Shown here: in pieces, positions 9,197-18,164 of the stretch
Numbering within the stretch: the stretch's first letter is position 1
How the letters are laid out: every line of letters starts with the position of its first letter
NCBI RefSeq assembly: GCF_000013765.1
Contig: NC_007954.1
Span: 806,001 to 870,000 of the forward strand
Reading direction: 5' to 3'
Length of the DNA stretch: 64,000 nucleotides
Origin: Shewanella denitrificans OS217
GTDB taxonomy: Bacteria > Pseudomonadota > Gammaproteobacteria > Enterobacterales > Shewanellaceae
The notes under the pieces: model-generated
Databases searched by the model: none
What the model was told of the DNA's origin: nothing
What the model saw: only the letters and a program-made list of their open reading frames with translations
Program-made: the position numbers and the translations under genes

Positions 9197-9702
9197 ATTC
9201 TGGGTTAATAAGGTTTTTTTCTCAAAAGCAGAGCAAACGTTCGGATGTGACTTTTATTGGTGTCGACGCTCAATTACAAGGTGAAATCCAATTAAAGGGC
9301 GGTGCATTAATCGCTGGAAGAATACAAGGAAGATTAAGCTCAACAAGTCATGTCAAAGTGGAATTGTCTGGGGTGATTGAGGGTGATGTTTATTGTAAAG
9401 AGCTTAAGGTTTGTGGACTAGTCAAAGGAAGGGTTTTCTGTGACAAGTTAATTATCGTCAGCTCAGGTGTTGTCGATGGTGAGCTGGCATGCCAACAAAT
9501 GGAAATCTACCATGGCGGCCAGTTTATCGGTACTCGCACGTCGGTGTCACAAGAAGAAATCGTTCAAGAATCTGCTGTGGTTACGGATATGGGGATCAGT
9601 CAAACATTAGAAGAGGAATTGTTGGCAATGACACAAGAGGCTAAAGAAATTAAGCCTACACTAAGTGAAACGAGCCCAAATAGTTTAAACTTGGCCAGCT
9701 AA
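9187..9702 (+). CDS. Bactofilin (polymer-forming cytoskeletal protein)
   Basis: This 171-residue protein has the central right-handed beta-helix of the bactofilin/DUF583 family at about residues 18-115. The repeats are hydrophobic-glycine turns such as AQLQGEIQLKGGALIAGRIQGRL and SGVIEGDVYCKELKVCGLVKGRV. Bactofilins polymerise at the membrane and act in cell shape, stalk or motility functions; the role here is unknown. The tails on each side are polar and probably disordered. The core contains four cysteines, in YCKELKVCG, VFCDK and LACQQ, which is more than I would expect. A strong hairpin terminator follows at 9760, so it is probably monocistronic. Confidence 0.85.
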   Translation: MATNSGLIRFFSQKQSKRSDVTFIGVDAQLQGEIQLKGGALIAGRIQGRLSSTSHVKVELSGVIEGDVYCKELKVCGLVKGRVFCDKLIIVSSGVVDGELACQQMEIYHGGQFIGTRTSVSQEEIVQESAVVTDMGISQTLEEELLAMTQEAKEIKPTLSETSPNSLNLAS

Positions 9703-9759
9703 TGAGATGTGCATTTCGATAGTGTGGTATTAATGCTAAACGCTATTTAAATTTATAAT

Positions 9760-9796
9760 AAAAAAGCCCCTAACTTATCCTGCTAGGGGCTTTTTT
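9760..9796. terminator. Bidirectional intrinsic terminator
   Basis: AGCCCCTA and TAGGGGCT form an 8-bp stem flanked by an A-run on the left and a T-run on the right. It serves the convergent bactofilin and L,D-transpeptidase genes. Confidence 0.9.
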
Positions 9797-9832
9797 AATT
9801 CTAGGCTCTTTTAATGGCCTACAGGCAAGCTA

Positions 9833-10747
9833 TTATTGATTGATGCGAGTAGGGATGCCGTTACGTTGTTCGAGCAAGCGTTTTAACACAAAAGAATCTG
9901 TGTCCGCATGCGCAACAAACTTTGCTATATCCCTATGCATGCTAAGTCCCACAGGTTCAGCTGACTCATATTCAGCCATAGTCCGTGACAGTGGCTGATG
10001 CACTTCTAAGTAACGATTACCATCAGGCTCTTCACTGGCCTTGATAGGCTGGTTAGTGAACTCCACGCGTGTGCCTTCAGGTACGCTATTAAATAAGTGC
10101 TCGATGTCGGCATCACGTAAACGAATACAGCCTTGGCTGATGCGCAGACCAATACCAAAGGTGGCATTGGTACCGTGGATGGCATACAAATTACCTATGT
10201 AAAGTGCAAACAGTCCCATTGGGTTGTCAGGACCTGCTGGCCAAACTGCAGGTAGCACCTCACCTTTTGCAAGGTACTCTTTACGAATGCGCGGTGTCGG
10301 TGTCCAGGTTGGGTTAGCACGCTTACGCTGCACTGTAGTCACCCATTTTTCAGGGGTGTCTTTACCAATTTGTCCTATTCCGATAGGCAAAACTTCAACG
10401 ATATTTTTACCCTTAGGGTAATAGTAGAGGCGCATTTCAGCCACATTGATCACTATGCCTTCACGGGGGGCGTTAGGTAAAATCAACTGGTGCGGGATCA
10501 CTAAGGTACTTCCAGGTTTTGGCAAGAAAGGGTCAACACCTGGATTAGCTTCCAGCAGGTTAGTTAATCCCAGCTGAAATTTAGTGGCAATGGCTTCCAA
10601 GGTCAACTTGCCTTCGGGGACCACATAATATTGGTTCTCACCTACCAAGTTACTGTTCTTGGCTGGTAACGGGTATTCGACAGCCACAGCAGAGCTCATA
10701 AAAAGGGCCGAAACAGCGATTAGGGCAGAGCGGAGCGGATTAATCAT
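9833..10747 (-). CDS. L,D-transpeptidase with LysM-like domain (ErfK/YbiS family)
   Basis: This secreted enzyme cross-links peptidoglycan or attaches a lipoprotein to it. Residues 1-22 form a signal peptide, residues ~40-86 a LysM-like peptidoglycan-binding unit (YVVPEGKLTLEAIATKF...PGSTLVIP), and residues ~97-232 the YkuD catalytic domain. The signature residues are visible: His191 in YAIHGTNA and S204-Q-G-C207-I-R-L. Length (304) matches E. coli ErfK, YbiS and YcfS, which attach Braun lipoprotein, but sequence alone does not separate anchoring from 3-3 cross-linking. It appears monocistronic and ends at the shared terminator at 9760-9796. Confidence 0.93.
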   Translation of the reverse strand: MINPLRSALIAVSALFMSSAVAVEYPLPAKNSNLVGENQYYVVPEGKLTLEAIATKFQLGLTNLLEANPGVDPFLPKPGSTLVIPHQLILPNAPREGIVINVAEMRLYYYPKGKNIVEVLPIGIGQIGKDTPEKWVTTVQRKRANPTWTPTPRIRKEYLAKGEVLPAVWPAGPDNPMGLFALYIGNLYAIHGTNATFGIGLRISQGCIRLRDADIEHLFNSVPEGTRVEFTNQPIKASEEPDGNRYLEVHQPLSRTMAEYESAEPVGLSMHRDIAKFVAHADTDSFVLKRLLEQRNGIPTRINQ

Positions 10748-10930
10748 AAGCTGGTAGTGTTCCTAAAACAGAAATTTTTAGTCCGGTTGAATAGATTATT
10801 CAGCCTGACAATTAAAGGGCGCATCCTCACTCATTTAGCTTAAAAATTCAACCATAATTTGAGTGTAAAAGCGCTTAAATGCGATAAATTTATCCTACTG
10901 GTATTACCGAATAGGGATCCTGCGTCCCAT

Positions 10931-11863
10931 TTAATAGAGCGAAGGGTCATTTTCATTGGGGCGAGTCTTAAAGCGCCTGTGTAGCCACATATATTGGCTG
11001 CGATTCTTATCGATAAGCTGTTCTATAATTTGGTTTCCACGCAGGGCATCGCTGACTTCATCAACACCTGGGAAATTCTCTAGCGCTGGCATGACTTCAA
11101 TACGATAACCTGTGTCATCTTGATTGCGCTCGACAAAAAAGGGTAACACTTTGGCTTTACCCAATTTGGCTAAGGTGGTGGCTCCAGTGATGGTGGCAGC
11201 CTCCGGCACGGCATAAAAGGGAATGAATACCGCACTTGAGCGGCCAAAGTCTTGATCTGCTGTATACCAGACGGCATTAGGGCCTCTTAGGCTGCGTACC
11301 ATTTGGCGCAAGTCTCGTTTTGATACTAATCCTTTGTTTGAGCGCAAACGGCCTTTGACCTGTAGGTATTCCATCAGTGGATTGTTGTGGGGACGGTAAA
11401 CACCAATACTAGGGTTAAATTGACCACACATGCGTCCGCCCATCTCAAGGGGTAAACAGTGAACGGCAAATAAAATCACCCCTTGGCCATCGGCAAGGAT
11501 GTCAGTGATATGTTCAGCGCCTGTTATCTGCATATGACGCTGAACTTTTTCATCGGACCACCACCAAGCATTGATGGTATCGAATAGCGCTTTGCCGGTT
11601 TCTTCAAAATTCTGTACCAGTAAGGTTTGCTGTTCTTGGGCACTCATCTGTGGGAAGCAAAGGCTGATGTTGCGTTTCGCTGTGCGAGTGCGGCTGCCGG
11701 CAAGTCGCATCACTAGGCGACCAAGGGATGCGCCTAGTTTCATTTGCAAATGCAATGGCAAGACCTGCGTGGTACGCATAAGCGCAACACCAAACCATAA
11801 TAACCAATACTTAGGATGGAGCAAATGAGTAGAAAACTGAGCTTTTTCGACCACAACTAACAC
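10931..11863 (-). CDS. lpxL: Lipid A biosynthesis lauroyl acyltransferase
   Basis: LpxL (HtrB) adds a secondary acyl chain to Kdo2-lipid IVA at the inner membrane. The catalytic H-x4-E motif is at FAVHCLPLE (H135, E140), and the family segments NPSIGVYRPHNNPLMEYLQ, GRLRSNKGLVSKRDL and the C-terminal MWLHRRFKTRP are all present. Length (310) is close to E. coli LpxL (306). The longest start is GTG at 11863; a second GTG nine bases further in is equally possible. It is divergent from hldE, another lipopolysaccharide gene, with only 83 bp between them. LpxL versus the paralogue LpxP cannot be settled here, but the HRRFKTRP ending favours LpxL. Confidence 0.93.
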   Translation of the reverse strand: MLVVVEKAQFSTHLLHPKYWLLWFGVALMRTTQVLPLHLQMKLGASLGRLVMRLAGSRTRTAKRNISLCFPQMSAQEQQTLLVQNFEETGKALFDTINAWWWSDEKVQRHMQITGAEHITDILADGQGVILFAVHCLPLEMGGRMCGQFNPSIGVYRPHNNPLMEYLQVKGRLRSNKGLVSKRDLRQMVRSLRGPNAVWYTADQDFGRSSAVFIPFYAVPEAATITGATTLAKLGKAKVLPFFVERNQDDTGYRIEVMPALENFPGVDEVSDALRGNQIIEQLIDKNRSQYMWLHRRFKTRPNENDPSLY

Positions 11864-11957
11864 GCCTTTTTATCTAAATTAGCGCTTATTCTAACTTAAT
11901 TTATTAAAAAGTTAGGTACAATCACGGTTAAATTTTTACTCGAGAATGATGGCACAT

Positions 11958-13388
11958 ATGAAGGTTACCCTCCCAGCGTTTGAAAAAGCCCGTGTTTTAG
12001 TCCTTGGCGATGTCATGTTAGACAGGTACTGGGTAGGGCCCACAGGGCGAATTTCTCCCGAAGCGCCCGTGCCCGTGGTTAAAATTAATCAGATAGAAGA
12101 CAGACCCGGCGGCGCGGCTAACGTAGCCTTAAACATTGCGACTCTGGGGGGGCAAGTACAGCTAGCCGGACTTGTGGGTGACGATGAAACGGCCAAAGCC
12201 TTAACCTTAGGGGTGCAAACCTTAGGGGTTGAGCCACAGTGGTTAGTTGTTAATGATAAACCCACCATCACTAAGCTGAGAGTACTATCCCGCAATCAGC
12301 AACTTATTCGGCTGGATTTTGAGGAAGAGTTCGATAGTGCCAGCAGCCAAGCCTTGTTTAAACAAAGTGAGGCCATGCTAGATAATGTCGATGTACTTGT
12401 GTTGTCCGATTACGCCAAAGGCGCCATTGCCGACCCAAGAGCCTTTATCGCTAAAGCCCGTGCTAAAGGAGTCACCGTCTTGGTTGACCCTAAAGGCAGC
12501 GACTTTGCACGCTACCATGGGGCTTCTTTAATCACCCCTAACATGAGTGAATTTGAAGCGGTAGTGGGGCCAGTTAAAGATGAAGCCGATTTAATCGAAA
12601 AAGCACGGCAACTAATAAAAACCCATGAGTTTAGTGCCATGCTGGTGACTCGCTCTGAAAAAGGCATGACACTTATCACGGCTGATGAGCCTGAACTGCA
12701 CATACCGACAGTTGCGAGAGAAGTTTATGACGTCACAGGTGCAGGCGACACGGTTATTTCCGCGTTAGCCACCTCCCTTGGCGCTGGCAGTACCTTGGCG
12801 CAAGCCTGTGCTATCGCCAACACTGCAGCGGGTGTTGTTGTGGGAAAATTGGGCACCTCTACCGTGAGCCGTATCGAGTTGATTGGCGCCTTGGCATCAC
12901 ATCAGGGCGAGTCAGGTTTTGGTGTTGTCAGTGAAGATCAACTGGCTTATGCCATGGAGCAAGCACGGCTTCGCGGTGAGCGAGTGGTAATGACCAACGG
13001 TTGTTTCGATATCCTGCACGCGGGTCATGTGAGCTACTTGAAGCAAGCGAAAGCCTTGGGCGACAGATTAATCGTGGCGGTGAACAGCGACGCCTCAGTT
13101 AAACGTCTAAAAGGCGATGGTCGCCCAGTGAACCAAGTGGACAGACGTATGGCGGTGTTAGCGGGGCTTGCCGCTGTGGATTGGGTGGTGCCTTTTTGTG
13201 AGGATACGCCGGAGCGCATCATTACGCGCTTATTACCCGATGCCTTAGTGAAAGGGGGTGATTACAAGGTTGAAGACATAGCGGGTGGCGCTCAGGTTAT
13301 CGCCGCGGGTGGTAAGGTCGAAGTGCTGGGTTTCGAAGATGGGGTATCGACCACGTCCATCATCCAAAACATCATGGCTAGGCAGTAA
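11958..13388 (+). CDS. hldE: Bifunctional heptose-7-phosphate kinase / heptose-1-phosphate adenylyltransferase
   Basis: HldE makes ADP-heptose for the lipopolysaccharide inner core: it phosphorylates heptose 7-phosphate and later transfers AMP to heptose 1-phosphate. The N-terminal ribokinase-type domain shows GDVMLDRYW, RPGGAANVALN and the catalytic TGAGDTVISALA near residue 261. The C-terminal nucleotidyltransferase domain begins at VVMTNGCFDILHAGHVSYL with the HxGH motif at residues 354-357. In-frame ATGs occur at 11946, 11949 and 11958; the last gives the MKVTLP start shared with E. coli and is preferred. Length (~476) fits the family (477). A secreted HELGH-containing protein gene follows 10 bp downstream. 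Confidence 0.96.
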   Translation: MKVTLPAFEKARVLVLGDVMLDRYWVGPTGRISPEAPVPVVKINQIEDRPGGAANVALNIATLGGQVQLAGLVGDDETAKALTLGVQTLGVEPQWLVVNDKPTITKLRVLSRNQQLIRLDFEEEFDSASSQALFKQSEAMLDNVDVLVLSDYAKGAIADPRAFIAKARAKGVTVLVDPKGSDFARYHGASLITPNMSEFEAVVGPVKDEADLIEKARQLIKTHEFSAMLVTRSEKGMTLITADEPELHIPTVAREVYDVTGAGDTVISALATSLGAGSTLAQACAIANTAAGVVVGKLGTSTVSRIELIGALASHQGESGFGVVSEDQLAYAMEQARLRGERVVMTNGCFDILHAGHVSYLKQAKALGDRLIVAVNSDASVKRLKGDGRPVNQVDRRMAVLAGLAAVDWVVPFCEDTPERIITRLLPDALVKGGDYKVEDIAGGAQVIAAGGKVEVLGFEDGVSTTSIIQNIMARQ

Positions 13389-13398
13389 GTTTATCTTT

Positions 13399-14385
13399 AT
13401 GAAGTTAATGCCAGTGTTAGCCGTCTTGTTGTGGGCAATGAGTGCTAACAGCTTCGCTGCCAATACGGGCAATGTGGCCAATACTGTCAAGTATTTAGGG
13501 CTGACTCATTCAGGCTGGCAATGGCTTAACGCTGGGGCTAAGCAGGCCTTAGTGTGTGAGCTTGCTCACTGGCCTGAATGTCTGCGGCAACTTAATGCCA
13601 ATGGTGCCAGTCAATTAAATTTAAGTACTGAGTTCGCAGCCCAAGCCTTAGGTCGGCAAGAAGCCATGGTGCTGCCAATAAAGGATGTGGATCAGGCTGG
13701 GGTTATCCTATTAGCGCCCTCTCTGGTGCTAGCATTAACTGAGTTGCCTGAGTTGTCATTGAATGAACATGGCCATCAAGCCCGAAAGCGCCCGTCTCAG
13801 CAACAAATGAGCATCAGTGTTGCCGGTGAATATTACCCACTTAGATTAACATCCCAAGCACAATTGACCCTATGGCATGAACTGGGACACTTGGAAAACA
13901 TTGCTCTGCAGGGCAGTATTTTACCGACTCAGTTGAGTGCTTATCAGCACGAGTGGCTTGCCGATGTGTATACCCTGTGGCGCAGCTTGCATGATACAGG
14001 CAAGTTAGATTTAGCCTGGCAACAGTATCACAGGCGCAATATGGCGCTTATCAATGACATAGCTAACTTAAGTCATTGGAGTGCGCCGCAGTTACTGAGT
14101 TTGTTGAGTGTTCAAGCTGAAAGCCTGATGTTCGAATTTGAAACATATCCAGATTTTATTGAAGGTTTCTACCCAAGTTTAATGCAGTTTGATGAGGCTG
14201 CTTTGGCTGAGTACTCGAGCCTGTTGCAGCGTACCTTTGGTGCCGGCGCGGTGCAGTCTTTGCCAAATTATATGTTTTGGCGCCAACAAAAATTAGCCCT
14301 ATGGCTAAGGCCCACCCTAAGTGAGTTGATGGGAAAACAGCAGGCCGAGTCGTGGCTGAAAAGCCAATTCTCGGCATTGAAATAA
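13399..14385 (+). CDS. Secreted protein with HExxH zinc-metallopeptidase signature, family unknown
   Basis: This 328-residue protein starts with a signal peptide (MKLMPVLAVLLWAMSANSFA). Residues 160-164 read HELGH, and E185 follows in QHEWLADVY, 21 positions after the second histidine. That arrangement resembles gluzincin-type zinc peptidases, where the second His is followed about 20 residues later by the third, glutamate ligand. I do not recognise a named family, so peptidase activity is inferred from the motif. ATG 13399 lies 10 bp after the hldE stop; the frame extends upstream into hldE, but the signal peptide fixes this start. A weak hairpin follows at 14402-14428. Confidence 0.8.
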   Translation: MKLMPVLAVLLWAMSANSFAANTGNVANTVKYLGLTHSGWQWLNAGAKQALVCELAHWPECLRQLNANGASQLNLSTEFAAQALGRQEAMVLPIKDVDQAGVILLAPSLVLALTELPELSLNEHGHQARKRPSQQQMSISVAGEYYPLRLTSQAQLTLWHELGHLENIALQGSILPTQLSAYQHEWLADVYTLWRSLHDTGKLDLAWQQYHRRNMALINDIANLSHWSAPQLLSLLSVQAESLMFEFETYPDFIEGFYPSLMQFDEAALAEYSSLLQRTFGAGAVQSLPNYMFWRQQKLALWLRPTLSELMGKQQAESWLKSQFSALK

Positions 14386-14401
14386 CCCAGGTGTATGTGC
14401 C

Positions 14402-14428
14402 TTTGCTCCTTTGTAGTAAAGGAGCAAA
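14402..14428. terminator. Hairpin between convergent genes
   Basis: TTTGCTCCTTT pairs with AAAGGAGCAAA over 11 bp with a 5-base loop, between convergent genes. The stem is A/T-rich at both ends, so weak termination in both directions is plausible. Confidence 0.55.
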
Positions 14429-14439
14429 AGAAATCGCTC

Positions 14440-15786
14440 TTATGGGTTGAGCTCCCACCATTCCCAACTCGCAAGCTGGTATTTTTTTGCCAGTGCTAAG
14501 GCTTGTTGGTGATGACGTTTAGCTAACTGGTGCTTGCCTAAGGCTTGATAGCTTAGACTCACTTGTTGTTGCCAGTCAGCGCTCAGCTCTCCTTCATTTT
14601 TAACCTTTTTCAGTAATTCAAGTGCCTTATCTGGCAGGCCTTTAATGATAAAGCCTTTAGCAAATTGAGTGTTGAGTTCGGCCGCCGATGCAGGGAAAGC
14701 CTCATGTGCCGAGTTAAGGAAATCATCGACTCTATCCAATTGCTTAGTGATGAAGAAATACTTAGCCAAAGTGTAGCTTTGGAGCCATTCAAAGTTAAAT
14801 CCTCCCCAGAGGCGTTGTTTGGCTTTGAAATGGGCTAAGACGGCTTCTGATGTATCAATTTTGAGTAAAACATCTAAATCGCTGAAATAATTTGGGTATA
14901 GAAACTCCATGGCGCCATAGAGCGCAGGCATTGCTGTGCTGTAATGGGTTTCATCAGGGTAGTGCTTAAATTGCCAATCCCACTTGAGTGAGCCTTTATC
15001 TGCACTTTTACCAAGGCTTTTCTCAGCGTTTTTTTCTACACTTTTTTCAATGACACTGACAGCTTCTGTGACTCCCATGCCTTCTTCGTTTGCAAGGGAT
15101 AGGTACAGTTTTGCTGGCCGCTTATTTTGTTCTAAAAAGAGCTTAAGTTTATCGGCTGCGCTGTAATCGTCGTACCAGAGGGAGGGACTCATGGTGAGGT
15201 AAGCTTGAAAGGGGCCCTGTTGCAACATGCTATAGAAGGTGAATAACCCGCCCATAGAGTAGCCAGCGAGAATATTTTGCTCTGAAGTGCGGTACTGCTT
15301 ATTGACCCTTGGTAACAACTCATGGGTCAGATAGTCATGCATTTTCGCTGCGCCGCCGTATTCGGATGCCGTGGTGTCAGCATGACTTTGTGCTAGGGGC
15401 CAAGTTGTGCTGTAAAGGTAATCCGTTTGACCTTGAGTTGCGACGCCTACCACTATCATCGGAGGGATTTTTCCCATGCGGGCGAGGTTAGTAACTAGGG
15501 CAGAGACATGCTGAAATTGAAAATCACCATCAATTACATACAGCACTGGATATCGGCGATGACTGGCGTAATAGCGCTCGGGTAGTGACACCATGTAACG
15601 TCTTGGAGCCTTAAAGGTGTGGCTGTCTATTTTAAATTCAACGCCGCTAATGATAGGCGTACCTTGGATTGGGCTTTCCGTGCTTCTTGTGTTTTCTGCC
15701 GCTAAACTCAATTGGGGGGCAAGTATCAAGTGGCTAAAACATAAACTCAGCATGAACTTGATGAAAGGTGGGGCTAGTTTGATCAT
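14440..15786 (-). CDS. Alpha/beta hydrolase of the siderophore-esterase (IroE/esterase D-like) type
   Basis: A signal peptide (MIKLAPPFIKFMLSLCFSHL onward) precedes an alpha/beta-hydrolase domain with a strand-rich start, YVIDGDFQF near residue 84, the nucleophile elbow GYSMGG with Ser177, and a late histidine in PDETHYS. This is the layout of esterases such as IroE and BesA that cleave ferric-siderophore esters. The real substrate is unknown and no siderophore genes are adjacent. The C-terminal ~150 residues are helical and TPR-like (LDKALELLKKVKNEG). The start is decided by AAGGAGG seven bases before ATG 15786; an upstream in-frame start at 15813 is disfavoured. Confidence 0.82.
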   Translation of the reverse strand: MIKLAPPFIKFMLSLCFSHLILAPQLSLAAENTRSTESPIQGTPIISGVEFKIDSHTFKAPRRYMVSLPERYYASHRRYPVLYVIDGDFQFQHVSALVTNLARMGKIPPMIVVGVATQGQTDYLYSTTWPLAQSHADTTASEYGGAAKMHDYLTHELLPRVNKQYRTSEQNILAGYSMGGLFTFYSMLQQGPFQAYLTMSPSLWYDDYSAADKLKLFLEQNKRPAKLYLSLANEEGMGVTEAVSVIEKSVEKNAEKSLGKSADKGSLKWDWQFKHYPDETHYSTAMPALYGAMEFLYPNYFSDLDVLLKIDTSEAVLAHFKAKQRLWGGFNFEWLQSYTLAKYFFITKQLDRVDDFLNSAHEAFPASAAELNTQFAKGFIIKGLPDKALELLKKVKNEGELSADWQQQVSLSYQALGKHQLAKRHHQQALALAKKYQLASWEWWELNP

Positions 15787-15833
15787 AGTGATGCCTCCTT
15801 GAATAAAAGGCATTTATCATAACCTGTGTGATT

Positions 15834-15866
15834 GAAAAAACAACAGGGGCCCAGTGGCCCCTGTTA
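15834..15866 (-). terminator. Intrinsic terminator after the chemoreceptor gene
   Basis: On the minus strand a 10-bp GC-rich stem (AACAGGGGCC with its complement) is followed by a T-run, directly downstream of the chemoreceptor stop. Confidence 0.9.
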
Positions 15867-15894
15867 ATCTAAATAGTAAGCTTTAATCTCACTT

Positions 15895-17520
15895 CTAATG
15901 CAGTTTAAAGGTACCCACTTGATCGCGCATAGACGTCGCCAGCTTAGAGAGCTCATTAACTGAGTGACTTAACTCTCCGGCGGCTTGGCTTGAGTGCTGA
16001 GTAATATCACTGATGGCAATAATACTGCGATTAATGCTTTCCGCGACACTGGATTGCTCCTCTGCCGCCGTGGCTATATGGGTGTTCAATTCGGCAATAC
16101 TGTCCACAGAACTGACTATTTCTTTCAGTGCTTTACCTGCCATATTGGTTTTCTCATTGGCTTCATCTACTTGAGATATCCCCACTTGCATTGAGGCAAC
16201 CGCTTTTTTCACCCCTTGCTGTAAACCATCTATCATGGTTTCAATTTGCAAAGTCGACTCTTGAGTGCGCTTAGCTAAGGTGCGCACTTCATCGGCGACC
16301 ACGGCAAAGCCGCGGCCTTGTTCGCCGGCTCTTGCCGCTTCAATGGCGGCATTCAGCGCCAGTAGGTTGGTCTGCTCAGCAATGCTTTTAATGACGTCTA
16401 ACACTTGGCCGATATTTTGGCTTTCATTAGATAAATGTGAAATCACCTCGGCGGTTTGTTGAATTTGAGTCGACAGTAGCGACATACTCTTGATGGATTG
16501 TTGCACTATGATATCGCCATTGGCGGCATGGGAATCCGCATTTCTGGCGGAATCCGCCGCAGCTGTTGTACTTTGGGCGACTTCCGCCACTGTGGCCGTC
16601 ATTTCATTCATGGCGGCGGCGGTTTGCTCAGTTTCGGCCTGTTGTTGATGCATGCGGTCATTGGTTTCACGGGTGAAGCTGTTTAGGCTGTTTGCTGAAG
16701 TGTTAATGGTGTTGGCCGCATTTGAAATTGAATCTAATATGCTCCTTAAATGCTCTATCACGCTGGTTAAATTAGTGGATATTTGACCTAGCTCATCATC
16801 ATTAAAAATAGTGAACACTTGAGTTAAATCAGAGTCTTTCTTTATTATTTTTAGCTTAGATAAAATGTCGTTAACAGGTGCCATGACGCTTCTTCGTACC
16901 CAAATATTTAAGGCAAGACTTGCGGCAATGGAAAGTGCGGCGATCAGGATGAATAAGCTTGAGGAGGTAGTGTAAACATCATTAACGGCTTGCTTCTCTT
17001 CTCCCGCCACACGGATTTGTAATGATACTAATTCGGCGATTTTACCGCTGATGGGGTCAATCACTTGATATAAGGGCACTATCTCGCTGCTAAGCTGTCC
17101 GGATACGTTGCCAGACATGGTTCTAAGCTTAGCAATAAGCTTATCGATTTGCATGTCAGCGGGGCCGAACATGGCATCAGCTTCGTTAGCTAATCGGGCT
17201 TCCTCTACGGTAAGCTCGGTTTGCATGTATTTTTTCCAACGGGTGGTGATGTTTTTCTTCGCATCGACCAAGCCTTGGCTAGCTTCTTGGGCCGTAAAAT
17301 CACCGGCGTTGGCCTTATTGATAGCATCGATAACATAGACGGCGTAATCGTCGCCAATAATCTTTAAGTCTTCAAGGGGGACGACTCTGTCGTTGTAAAT
17401 ACGCACAACTCCTTGCTCAATTTTCCCCATCATGCTGATGGCCATGACGCAAATACAGATAAGCAAAACTAGTGGGACAACGGAGCTTAAGAGCATTTTT
17501 TGTTTAAGTTGAAGATTCAT
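15895..17520 (-). CDS. Methyl-accepting chemotaxis protein
   Basis: This 541-residue receptor has a first membrane helix at about residues 10-31, a periplasmic helical domain of ~155 residues (four-helix-bundle style, with DRVVPLEDLKIIGDDYAVYVID), a second helix around 188-210, a HAMP domain, and a long cytoplasmic coiled coil. The signalling tip has the conserved NLLALNAAIEAARAGEQGRGFAVVADEVRTLA region. It would pass ligand information to CheA/CheW and alter swimming. The ligand is unknown. It is monocistronic, with its own terminator at 15834-15866 and a long upstream gap. Confidence 0.95.
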   Translation of the reverse strand: MNLQLKQKMLLSSVVPLVLLICICVMAISMMGKIEQGVVRIYNDRVVPLEDLKIIGDDYAVYVIDAINKANAGDFTAQEASQGLVDAKKNITTRWKKYMQTELTVEEARLANEADAMFGPADMQIDKLIAKLRTMSGNVSGQLSSEIVPLYQVIDPISGKIAELVSLQIRVAGEEKQAVNDVYTTSSSLFILIAALSIAASLALNIWVRRSVMAPVNDILSKLKIIKKDSDLTQVFTIFNDDELGQISTNLTSVIEHLRSILDSISNAANTINTSANSLNSFTRETNDRMHQQQAETEQTAAAMNEMTATVAEVAQSTTAAADSARNADSHAANGDIIVQQSIKSMSLLSTQIQQTAEVISHLSNESQNIGQVLDVIKSIAEQTNLLALNAAIEAARAGEQGRGFAVVADEVRTLAKRTQESTLQIETMIDGLQQGVKKAVASMQVGISQVDEANEKTNMAGKALKEIVSSVDSIAELNTHIATAAEEQSSVAESINRSIIAISDITQHSSQAAGELSHSVNELSKLATSMRDQVGTFKLH

Positions 17521-18099
17521 AGACTAGCCACCATTCAATAAGTACGAGTTTTGTCCATCACAGGGGTTCATTCATTCCGTAGAGGGAACCAAAGATTGGC
17601 CTGCTTTGCTTTATTTTTGATTAAAAAGAGTCACAGCCAATTTTGTATATTGCTGATTTAACCTCAGCAAACAAAGTATTACACAGTATGGTATTTATGC
17701 GAATCTGAACTCAAAATAATTTTTAGATCACGCTTTCTCATCTTACGTACGTGGAATTGGTTGGCAAATGCATGAGCATCATTGCTGTCGGCATGAACTG
17801 ATTTAATAGCAAATAAGCTTGGCATTAGTTCATTGGGCTTGATAGGAAATAGATGCTCGTAATCTTATGCTTAGCCCGTGCTCAAGTTAGTTTTTAATCT
17901 CTGTCATCCATAATTTTGCTTAAGCTGACAAGCATTTTTATAAGTAAATTATCTTTTTTCTCAGCAAATAAAACAGTCATCTAACTATTCTCTACCTTAT
18001 CCATCCGCCCGTGATTTCTTGTTATGAGCCACTAAATGGAGTCTTTCCGGTTTTGTTGTCACTCAGGTAAATATTATAAACCTCTTGATAATTACAGCA
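17521..18099. other. Long intergenic region without a gene
   Basis: About 580 bp lie between the divergent chemoreceptor and betI genes. The DNA is A/T-rich and holds no convincing reading frame. A small inverted repeat GCTGA...TCAGC near 17652-17668 is the only structure I could see. The promoters of both genes must lie in this stretch or at the betI end of it. Confidence 0.6.
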
Positions 18100-18118
18100 C
18101 TAATCATTAGTATAGTTG

Positions 18119-18138
18119 TTAATTGAACGTTCAATTAA
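18119..18138. promoter_or_regulatory. Probable BetI operator (perfect 20-bp palindrome)
   Basis: TTAATTGAACGTTCAATTAA is a perfect inverted repeat 26 bp upstream of the betI ATG. A TetR-type repressor such as BetI typically binds a palindrome like this, and the ATTGAACGT core resembles what I recall of the E. coli bet operator. A possible -10 (TATAGT, 18111-18116) and -35 (TTGATA, 18085-18090) sit just upstream, and a smaller palindrome CTAATCATTAG lies at 18100-18110. Binding by BetI is inferred. Confidence 0.75.
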
Positions 18139-18164
18139 CTTTTTTGCTAACAAGGAGTCAAGCA

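Noticed and set aside
13285..13398. Upstream extension of the HELGH protein frame into hldE
   Set aside because: The extension overlaps the hldE coding end in another frame and would hide a clear signal peptide that begins at 13399.
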